A stretch of DNA of 64,000 nt. Origin: Tepidisphaeraceae bacterium. Its GTDB lineage: Bacteria > Planctomycetota > Phycisphaerae > Tepidisphaerales > Tepidisphaeraceae. A model generated the notes under the pieces. It searched no databases. It had not been told where the DNA came from and saw only the letters and a list, made by a program, of their open reading frames with translations. Positions 34,675-42,600 of this stretch are shown here, piece after piece. Location of the stretch: positions 109,509 through 173,508 of the forward strand of contig DASYHQ010000045.1 of NCBI GenBank assembly GCA_035998445.1, read 5' to 3'. A program made the translations under genes and the position numbers. The stretch's first letter is position 1; each line of letters opens with the position of its first letter.

Positions 34675-35475
34675 CTACTTGGCGATGAAGCGGACCTGAT
34701 TGCGGTCGATGGCGTCGTCCAAGCCGACGTCGCGATGCGTGTTCAGCAAGTTATTGTCGCGATCACGTGCGGCGAACGTCTCCACGTGACCATCGGCGAA
34801 GCCGACGTTGCCGCGCAGGCCGTGACGGTACGACATGGCTTCGAATGCCGGGTTGGTTGCGTACGTTGTGCTGAGCGTCGCGGCGCCCGAACCGTTGTAG
34901 GACTGCACCCAACGGTTATTGTTGGCCGTGCCCAAGGTCGTGCCTGCCCCCACGTCGGCCAGCACCAACATCTGCGACGGCTCGCGAATCGTGCCCAGCT
35001 TTGCCGGAGGCCTCCCTGGAGAAGATCGATCTGGCTTCCACAGGCGCGCGTCGGGGTGGCAGTTGTAGCCGATGCCGAGATTGCCACCGTACAGCCGCGG
35101 TTGCGTCGCCGAGGTTGTGAAATCGGTTGCGGGGCAGAAGAAGATCTTCGACGTAGTGTAGTGCGGCAGGTCAGTCTGGGTGGCCATGTATTTGCCCACG
35201 AACGGCTTCGTGAACCACTCGAAGTTCGCGGTGGTCGCAAGGTTGTTCGGATTGGGCAGCAGGACGCGATCGGCCGGATAATTCCCCTTGTCGTCGTTGG
35301 CGTACATCTGGATTGCGAGCAGGATCTGCCGCTGGTTGGACATGCATGCCGTCGTGTAGGCCGCAATGCGGGCCTTGTTGAGCGCCGGCAGCAGGATCGA
35401 AATCAGCAGCGCGATGATGCCGATCACCACGAGCAGTTCGACCAACGTAAATCCGTTCTTGTTTCGCTTCAACAT
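34675..35475 (-). CDS. type II secretion-like pseudopilin (cassette A)
   Basis: The 266-residue product starts MLKRNKNG followed by the prepilin motif [18 protein letters not shown], with cleavage expected after the glycine and methylation of the phenylalanine. The rest is a soluble domain ending with an H-x9-DG pattern (YRHGLRGNVGFADGHVE) known from planctomycete pseudopilins. Such proteins are processed by a prepilin peptidase and anchored in the inner membrane; what most of them do is unknown. I chose the ATG at 35475, with GGAG ten bases upstream, over the in-frame GTG at 35487. It lies between an FAD oxidoreductase and GH16, with short gaps on both sides. Confidence 0.93.
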   Translation of the reverse strand: MLKRNKNGFTLVELLVVIGIIALLISILLPALNKARIAAYTTACMSNQRQILLAIQMYANDDKGNYPADRVLLPNPNNLATTANFEWFTKPFVGKYMATQTDLPHYTTSKIFFCPATDFTTSATQPRLYGGNLGIGYNCHPDARLWKPDRSSPGRPPAKLGTIREPSQMLVLADVGAGTTLGTANNNRWVQSYNGSGAATLSTTYATNPAFEAMSYRHGLRGNVGFADGHVETFAARDRDNNLLNTHRDVGLDDAIDRNQVRFIAK

Positions 35476-35520
35476 GCTCGTCTCCACTGCGCTCGTTTGA
35501 TGAGCGCACGTTCGATTCGG

Positions 35521-37134
35521 TTAGTGCGTGCCGGCCGTTTGCATCGCCTTTGCTTTGCCATTGTTCGGCGCTGTTGGCGCTGGGGGCCATTGCAGCACCT
35601 GGCCAGCGGCCAGCAGTTCGCTCTGCAGTTGTTCGTAGGGCACGTCAACGACATCGCACCGCCGCTCGATCGCCAGGTGGGCCAGGTGGGCCGACGACTG
35701 GGCGAGCACCATGAAGACCGGCTCCATGCGGATCGAGCCGAACGCGATGTGGCTGGCCGACAGGCAGACGGGGACGACCAGGTTACTGCACTGCTCGGCG
35801 TGCGGCGTGATCGCGCGCACCGAGATCGAGTACGGCTGTTCCGGTGGCACCTCGACGTTGCCCTCGTTCAACACGCGCCCGCCGACCACCAGTCGCCGGC
35901 AGTTGTGCGAGTCCATCATGTAGGTCGCCAGGCCGACGGCATCGGTGTCCTTCTGCATGTGGCGGCAATGGTGCTCGGTGACCACCGTCCGGCCGATCAT
36001 GCGGCGGGCCTCGCGCACGTACAGTTGCGACGGGAAGCCACCGCTCGCCTCGAACTCGTCGAGCGGCAGGCCCCACTTGCCCATCTCGTGCCGCACGTGG
36101 TCGGGCACAGATTCATCGTTCTGCAGGTAGTAGAACAGGCCTGCGATGTAACTCACGTGGTCCTGGAAGATCGCCTCGCGCTCGGCGTAGCTACCGTCGG
36201 GCCAGCGGTAGTTGGCGCCGATGTGGTCGCTGGCGATGCCGCCCCAGTTGTTCGTGTCGGTCTTACCGTTGGGCATGCGGCTGGTCAGCCACATCACGTC
36301 CCACATGCCCGCCGCGAGGTAGCGGCGCATCAGCTCGTAGCGGCCGGCGTCGTAGTTGGCGGGCTTTGGGAATGGCCGGCGGTTGGCGGGGACGTCGCTC
36401 AGGCACATGCGGAAGTTGTACGCCTGCACGCAGGCGTCACCGGCGCCCTGCTCGCCGGGGGCGGCGTCCTGCACGAGCGGGATCAGGCCGCTGGCCGGGT
36501 CGCCTTCGACGCGATACGGGTCGATGAACGCGCGGAAGTTGTGGTTCGGGTGACCGAAGTGAATGCCGTTCAGCGTCTCGCGATACACGGTGTTCGCCTC
36601 GCGCCCGACGTGGTACGAGACGCCCGCCATCGCCAGCAAGTCGCCTTCGTAGGTGGCGTCGATGAAGACGCTGGCGCGGTAAACCGTGCCGTCGCTCATC
36701 TCGATCGCGTCGATGCGGCTGCCGGTCTTACGCACGGCCACCAGGTGCTGGTCGACGCGCGGCTGCACGTCGGCCTCGTCCAGCATGTCGCGGAAGATGC
36801 GTTCGGCGACCTTCGGTTCGAAGGCCCAGGCCTCGCCCTCGGGGTGCTCGTAGTAGGCGCCCAGGCGCTTGTAGAACTCGCGCGAGATGCCGCCGATGCA
36901 GTCCTTCTTGCCGTAGTCGGTCGATCCCAACCCCCCGCTGCTCAGCCCCCCGACGTGCCCGTCCCACGCCACCAGCGCCACCGTTCGCCCCAACCGCCGC
37001 GCCGCAACTGCCGCCACCACACCGGCGGCGGTGGCGCCGTACACGCACACGTCCACGTGAATCACCGGCGGCGCTGCAAGGCGCGGCACGGGGTTGAAGT
37101 AACGCAGGTTCGGCAACTGGGTTAGGCTTGTCAT
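35521..37134 (-). CDS. FAD-dependent oxidoreductase (FAD_oxidored, PF12831-type)
   Basis: The 537-residue product has an N-terminal dinucleotide-binding motif VDVCVYGATAAGVVAAVAARRLG (variant of GxGxxG) and the HVGGLSSGGLGSTDYG block typical of the family, then a long substrate domain. A late segment QKDTDAVGLATYMMDSHNCRR is also family-like. Members are common in planctomycete polysaccharide loci and are thought to oxidise sugars or related compounds, but few are characterised. There is no signal peptide, so it should be cytoplasmic, unlike its neighbours. The gaps to the PEP-CTERM gene (57 bases) and pseudopilin (45 bases) put it in the same operon. Confidence 0.9.
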   Translation of the reverse strand: MTSLTQLPNLRYFNPVPRLAAPPVIHVDVCVYGATAAGVVAAVAARRLGRTVALVAWDGHVGGLSSGGLGSTDYGKKDCIGGISREFYKRLGAYYEHPEGEAWAFEPKVAERIFRDMLDEADVQPRVDQHLVAVRKTGSRIDAIEMSDGTVYRASVFIDATYEGDLLAMAGVSYHVGREANTVYRETLNGIHFGHPNHNFRAFIDPYRVEGDPASGLIPLVQDAAPGEQGAGDACVQAYNFRMCLSDVPANRRPFPKPANYDAGRYELMRRYLAAGMWDVMWLTSRMPNGKTDTNNWGGIASDHIGANYRWPDGSYAEREAIFQDHVSYIAGLFYYLQNDESVPDHVRHEMGKWGLPLDEFEASGGFPSQLYVREARRMIGRTVVTEHHCRHMQKDTDAVGLATYMMDSHNCRRLVVGGRVLNEGNVEVPPEQPYSISVRAITPHAEQCSNLVVPVCLSASHIAFGSIRMEPVFMVLAQSSAHLAHLAIERRCDVVDVPYEQLQSELLAAGQVLQWPPAPTAPNNGKAKAMQTAGTH

Positions 37135-37191
37135 CGGACGTACACCAGGAAAAGAAGACGTCAGGCCATTTCGTAAGTCGATCGTTGCGCG

Positions 37192-38103
37192 TTAGTGGCG
37201 CCGGCGGCGCAGCGCCAGCAGGCCGAGCGCCGCAACGCCCAGCGCCGTCGGTTCCGGCACCGCCGTCACCCGTGCGAAGCCGTCGGCGTCGTTGCTGATG
37301 CGGATCGCGTCGAACTGCGACCCCGCGCCCTCGAACGCCACACCGATCGCGTCGAACGTGGCCCCGTAAAGATCACCCAGCCTGCTGAAGCTCGGCGTGG
37401 CCGGCAACGCGGCCTCGGACGACGGCAGGCTGGGGATGGTCAGCGTGGTGGCGTCGTCATCGAAGATCCAGAAGTCGATCTGGTCCTGGGTGTCGGACAC
37501 GTTCATCTGGATGCGAACCAGGAACAGGTACGTGTTGTTGACCCCGTAGACGTTGTCCGTCCCGGCGCCGAACTCGTTCGTGTCGGTAAGGGTGCTCCCG
37601 CCGGCGGTCGAGCGCATGACGGCGTCGCGATCGCGCAGCGCGACGAAGTGGGAGCCGGGCCCATTGGTCGAGTCGAGGATGAGGAGCGTATCGCCGTTGG
37701 TGGCACTGTAGCGCGATAGCGCGCTGATCCAGACGGTGCCGTCCATGCCCGTCTGCAGCGATCGAGCCGCATAGTGGGCCGCGGTGGCGCCGGTGCCGAA
37801 GGTTGCCACGCCGTCGTTCGAGCCGGTCTCGTTGGCCGAATTGTCGTAGTTGGGCGAGTTAAAGACGAGCGAAGCATTGGCGTCGTACTGCGGCGCCTGC
37901 ACGTTGACCGTCGAGGACGGTTCGGTGCCCACCCAAGCGCCAGCCCACCCGTTCCCGGCGCTGCCGAGACCCTTCAACGTGGCATCGTCACCGTAGTTGT
38001 TGAAGAACTCCGTAACCGTCGCGGCGTCCGCGCGGTTCACCATACCCATCAATCCCAAGGCCGCGATTCCCAATACCACTGCATGGCTGCGACGTACGTT
38101 CAT
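37192..38103 (-). CDS. PEP-CTERM protein (cassette A)
   Basis: The 303-residue product has a signal peptide (MNVRRSHAVVLGIAALGLMGMVNRADA split by the usual basic, hydrophobic and polar parts), a beta-rich, low-charge body and a C-terminal sorting tail VPEPTALGVAALGLLALRRRRH. This tripartite tail is recognised by exosortase, which moves the protein to the outer surface and removes the tail. The body resembles a laminin-G/concanavalin-like lectin fold only in composition. The ATG at 38103 has a ggtggag site. It is the first gene of cassette A, 151 bases from the divergent XylR gene. Confidence 0.93.
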   Translation of the reverse strand: MNVRRSHAVVLGIAALGLMGMVNRADAATVTEFFNNYGDDATLKGLGSAGNGWAGAWVGTEPSSTVNVQAPQYDANASLVFNSPNYDNSANETGSNDGVATFGTGATAAHYAARSLQTGMDGTVWISALSRYSATNGDTLLILDSTNGPGSHFVALRDRDAVMRSTAGGSTLTDTNEFGAGTDNVYGVNNTYLFLVRIQMNVSDTQDQIDFWIFDDDATTLTIPSLPSSEAALPATPSFSRLGDLYGATFDAIGVAFEGAGSQFDAIRISNDADGFARVTAVPEPTALGVAALGLLALRRRRH

Positions 38104-38182
38104 ACCGTTTTCTCCACCTGAATGAGTGAGACGCTCTCCATCGAACGTGATAAACCAATTATGACCGCCCCACCCCCACGCG

Positions 38183-38220
38183 ATTGGCGCATTTGACATT
38201 TGTTTTTACAATTTGCGCAA
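38183..38220. promoter_or_regulatory. direct-repeat candidate operator between XylR and cassette A
   Basis: ATTGGCGCA (38183-38191) and ATTTGCGCA (38211-38219) form a direct repeat with one mismatch and 28-base spacing, in an AT-rich patch of the 151-base divergent promoter region. The second copy includes the palindrome TTGCGCAA (38213-38220). AraC-family proteins usually bind such tandem half-sites. Binding by the adjacent XylR is inference. Confidence 0.35.
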
Positions 38221-38254
38221 CGCCGGCCCGTAAGGCTGCCGATGGATATGCCAG

Positions 38255-39418
38255 ATGCCACGAACACCCCGCCAACCGATCCTGATCGATCCCCCAAAGC
38301 GCGTCCTGGTGGCCATCAACGCCGAGCACGTCGTCGGCCGGCGCATCTTGGAGGGAATTGCGGACTATGCGGACCAGCACCGCCGTTGGCAGCTGTACCT
38401 CGAGTTGACGTCACAGCACGAGATGGCCCTGCTCGATCACGTGGACGGGATGATCGTATCGCTTGAGCTTGAGTCGATCCGCCAACTGGCACGCCGATCC
38501 ACGGTCCCGCGGGTGCAGGTGACCGGTCCGCTGGAGCCCGACAGCCCCGTCGCCGTCGTCGCCGACAATCACGCCGTCGGGGCGATGGGGGCACATTACC
38601 TGGCTGACCTGGGGTTGAAGCACCTGTACTTCGTGTTGGCCCAAGGTGGCGTGTACTCGGAACACCGTGCGGCGGGGTTCATGGAGGCGGCCCGCCTGAG
38701 GCGCGTGACGGCAGAGGTGGTCAACGCCAAACGGTCGGCCAACTCGCGCCTGCTGCGCCAGGACCTGTCGGCCCTGCCCACCCCGGCCGGTGTGATGGTG
38801 GCGACCGACCGCATGGCACTCGAGGTGTCGCGCGCCTGTCGGTTGATCGGCAAGCGCATCCCGGAACAGGTCGCGCTGCTCGGCGTGGATAACGAGACCG
38901 AGATCTGCCGCCTCGTCGACCCGCCGCTAACCAGCATTGACCACGGCCCGCGGCGCATCGGTTACGAGGCGGCCCGCCTGCTCGACGAGTGGATGATGAC
39001 GGACAGGCCGCCCGAACGCCTGGTGACCGTTCGGCCGATCGGCGTGGTGCCGCGGCAATCGACCGACCTGCTCGCGATCGACGACCCCGACGTCGTGGCC
39101 GCGATCCGCTTCATCCGTTCGAACTTTCGGGAGGGCATCAAGGTCAAGGATGTCCTCAACCATGTGGCCGTGTCGCGCCGCTCGCTGGAGATGCGGATTC
39201 GCGCCGCGCTCGACCGCACGATCCATGACGAGATCATGCGTGTCCGGATCGACCGTGCCAAGCAGTTGCTCGCCACGAGCGAGTGGGAGATGCCGCACAT
39301 CGCCGCCGAGTGCGGCTTTTCACTTCCGTCGCAGTTCAGTTTCGTCTTCAAGCGCGAAACTGCTGAGACGCCCCAGGCGTTTCGTCGGCGGCACCGCTAT
39401 GCGGCCCGGCGAAATTGA
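38255..39418 (+). CDS. XylR-type AraC-family regulator (cassette A)
   Basis: The 387-residue product fuses a LacI-type sugar-binding domain (about residues 15-275; VLVAINAEHVVGRRILEGI, later VALLGVDNETEICRLV) with a C-terminal AraC-type DNA-binding domain (about 285-385; VAVSRRSLEMRIRAAL and AAECGFSLPSQFSFVFKRE). This is the architecture of E. coli XylR, which activates genes when it binds a sugar. It is divergent from cassette A and most likely activates it in response to a breakdown product of the GH16 substrate. Confidence 0.94.
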   Translation: MPRTPRQPILIDPPKRVLVAINAEHVVGRRILEGIADYADQHRRWQLYLELTSQHEMALLDHVDGMIVSLELESIRQLARRSTVPRVQVTGPLEPDSPVAVVADNHAVGAMGAHYLADLGLKHLYFVLAQGGVYSEHRAAGFMEAARLRRVTAEVVNAKRSANSRLLRQDLSALPTPAGVMVATDRMALEVSRACRLIGKRIPEQVALLGVDNETEICRLVDPPLTSIDHGPRRIGYEAARLLDEWMMTDRPPERLVTVRPIGVVPRQSTDLLAIDDPDVVAAIRFIRSNFREGIKVKDVLNHVAVSRRSLEMRIRAALDRTIHDEIMRVRIDRAKQLLATSEWEMPHIAAECGFSLPSQFSFVFKRETAETPQAFRRRHRYAARRN

Positions 39419-39454
39419 AGATCGGCCGTCGCAGGCCGGTCGCCGTCGTTAGCG

Positions 39455-39608
39455 TCACACGTGATGCGAATCGCGGCCGATGGGCACGAGCGTACCGTCG
39501 ATGCTCAGCTTCCCATTCTTGCCACCGTCGTAAGTTCGGTACAGCGCGTACCAGTCAGTGAGAACCAATGGCTCGGGTCGCGCGCGGAAGGCGGCGTCGT
39601 GATGGTCG
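39455..39608 (-). other. possible coding remnant downstream of the GH2-like gene
   Basis: After the stop of the giant GH2-like gene, the next frame stays open for about 50 codons with protein-like sequence (RPEPLVLTDWYALYRTYDGG then KNGKLSIDGTLVPIGRD) before a stop at 39455. It may be the worn-down end of an older reading frame. I do not recognise a family. Confidence 0.2.
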
Positions 39609-42600
39609 CTACCATCGGGTGTACCGATAGGGATTATCCGCGATGAACCAGCGTTCGTAGTTTGACTTCCAGCCAGCCTCGTCGGTCGATTCATCGACTT
39701 GGTCAGAGAGGTAATCGGCGTGGTACAGGCCGGGGTCGGCCGCCATGGATCGAAGGAGGATCGCGCTGGCGGCGCCGCACATGCCGCCGTGGATGCCTTC
39801 GTCCCAGTTGCGGACGACGATCACGTTCTTGCCCGGCTTCAGCAGGTGGCCCGGCACCTTGTGCCCGCGGGGGAAGAGCCAGCTCTTGCTCGAGCCGATG
39901 CTGGTGCCGTTCACGAACGTCTCCTCGGTCTCGTCGACGCGGCCGACGGACAGGAACATATCTTGTCCCGCCATGTAATCGGGCAGATCGATCACCTTGC
40001 GGAAGAGCGTCTCGCCATCGGTCCACTTCCATTTCGGGCCGTAGCTTTCGCGATAGGCTGGAACTGACACCCGTTGCCAACCGTCGGTTGACGTGTCGTC
40101 GTTGGCTGATTTCGCTATCAACAACTTGGCACGGTCGCTGATGGGTTGGACCGAGTGCCACTGGCGGTACAGGCTTTCGGGCAGCACAACCGTCTGCTGC
40201 GCGTCCCACTCGCCGGCGAGCGCATAACCCTGTTGCGGCCGTTGCAGTAGCGCGACAAACTTGGCGTCTTGGGCGAACGTGGCGCCCAAGTTGGCCAGCA
40301 GTTGCGACAGCGCTCGCGTCTGGCGCCAGCGCGTGAAACGGAAGTAGTGCTTCTCGTCAGCGGGGAGGTAGGTCGGGTCGACCTGCGCGTAGATCGCGAC
40401 GCCGCCCTTGGCTCCCGGTTGACGGGCGAGCATACCGTCAGCGGCGATCTCGATGCCTTCAGGCGCGGCGATGATCGGTCGACCATCGTGCACGGTCTTC
40501 CAGTGCAGATCGGCGGGGCTGATGCCGGCCGCCTCGGGCCAGGTGGGGACGGTGATCGAACCCTGGTAGTCGTTCGTCGCCTCGATCGTCATGCCCGGCG
40601 GCGCGTTGTCGGCATCACGCGGCAGAACCAGCGCCTTGCCGCCGTTGTTGATGAAGGCCTTCAACCCAGAGAGATCTGCCCCCTCGCCCAGCACGTTCAA
40701 CCCGGCGGCCGAATCGATCGCGTCGGCCTTGTCGTATCGAACGCCAAGATCGTCCAGGAGGTTCGCGCCGGCGTCGTTGCCGACGTAGACGACGCGATCG
40801 GCCTTGGGCGCGATCGCGCCGGCGCGCACGTGTTCCATCACCTGGTGCGCCAGCTTGTTCGCTGCGGCATCGGAACCGTTCGCACGCGCTTCCAGGTCGA
40901 GCGTGCAAAGCGTGATGCGGCCACGGCCGTAGTCCATCTCGATTAACGGCGTGTAGGCGAGGTCGAACTCGCACTCGAGGATCGGCCGGAAGCTGCCGTG
41001 GTGCGGCTTCTCGATCGGGGTGCTGCTCACGCTGCCGCGGTTGCCCCAGCGCCAACCGTAGGAATCAAGCCATTCGGTGCCAGGCCGGTGCGGGTAACCG
41101 TTGACGAGCGTGCCCTCGCCGGCCCAGTCGCGTAGATCGTCGTTCTCCAAACCAGCCGTCACGGGGTGGTCAGCGTTCACTTTGAAGACGCGGCGCGACA
41201 CGTGGGGCGCCGTGCGCAGCCCCAGCGACAGGCGCGTCCAATCGTTGTCCTGCCCGAACACGATCAACCGGCCACCGGCCTTCACGAACTGGTCAAGATC
41301 GCCCGGCGGCACGTTGCGGTTCGAAAGCGTGTGACGACCAATGACCGCGACGTCGCCCTCAGGCTGGCCTGTCGTCCAGGGCACTACTTCATAACCCAAA
41401 TCGGTCAGGAGCTTGGTCGTGTCACCCGCCGGATCGAACACGGCCAACCTGCCCGACGCCTTCGGCTGTGGCGCGAAGACAGTGAACGGGAACGAGTCGG
41501 TGTGCTTGGCGTCGCTAATCGTCGCGTTCAGCGTGATCGTGCCAGCCGAACGCGCATCGGCGATAATCGGAACGTCGAACTCGACCGGCAGAAACAGCTT
41601 CTCACCCACCACCAGCTCGCCGGCCTTCTCGCCGACGGCCACTTGCTTGTCGTCGATCGTAACCGTCCATGTCGCGTTGTAATTCGACGGCGTGCGGGCG
41701 TCGTTGATCAGCACGATTTGCTTGGCCACGCGTTGGCCCGGCGCGAAGTTGTGGTCCTTCCGCGTGAAGTTTGGCACCTCGGGATCGGTCGGCGTGCCAG
41801 CGCCGGTCTCACCGGGTGGGCCGGCGATCCAGGCGAGCGTGTCGTTGTTGTTGGCCGGCAGTTCCGGGTACGCGTTGGGATCGGTCTGGTGCCAGGGAAT
41901 GCCCATGCCGCTCACGCCCATCGTGCGCCAGCTGCGCCACGTGTTGCGGTAGAACAGGTTCTGGAGCTTCTTGAAGGACTCGCTCTTGGTCAGAATCTGG
42001 TCGTAACCGTTGTGGCGCAAGTGAGGGTCGTACTCGCTACGGTGGTTGTCGCTGCCGCGATAGCGCTCGAGGAAGATCTTGCGCATCTCGGTCGGTTCCA
42101 ATTGGTATGCCTCGTGGCCGAGGTAGACGGCCATCCACTCGGTCAGACTTGGCTCGGAATGGCCCTGTGGCGTGTAGCCGTCCTTGTCGCGGTTCAGGCT
42201 GGAATAGAGCGGCGTGCCGAACTCGATCGCGATGAACGGCATCTTGCCGTGCTTGGCCCAGTGCGCCATCCACTCCTCGCGCTCCTGCAGCGGAATGAAG
42301 TTCAAGTAGAAGTTGGACGTGTAGACCTCGCCCGCATCGGCGCCGTGATGGGCGTAGATCGGCCGGATGGGGTCGAGCTCCTTCGCCATTGCAATCGCCT
42401 GCAGCGCGTTGTCGCGGCGGCGTTCCCACTCCTGGTGATTGCTGACGTTCGGCTGGCCCAGCAGGCGCGGCTCGCCGTCGCCGGTCCACTGGAAGACGTT
42501 GGAACTGTGCGCCCACATCACCACCGATGGGTTGTTGCGCCAGCGGCGCAGGTCAATTTCCATCAGCCGGCGGTACTCGGCGCGGGCCTCGGGCGACTCC

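Noticed and set aside
34636..37125. 829-codon plus-strand frame
   Set aside because: Antisense to the pseudopilin and FAD oxidoreductase genes, both well supported.
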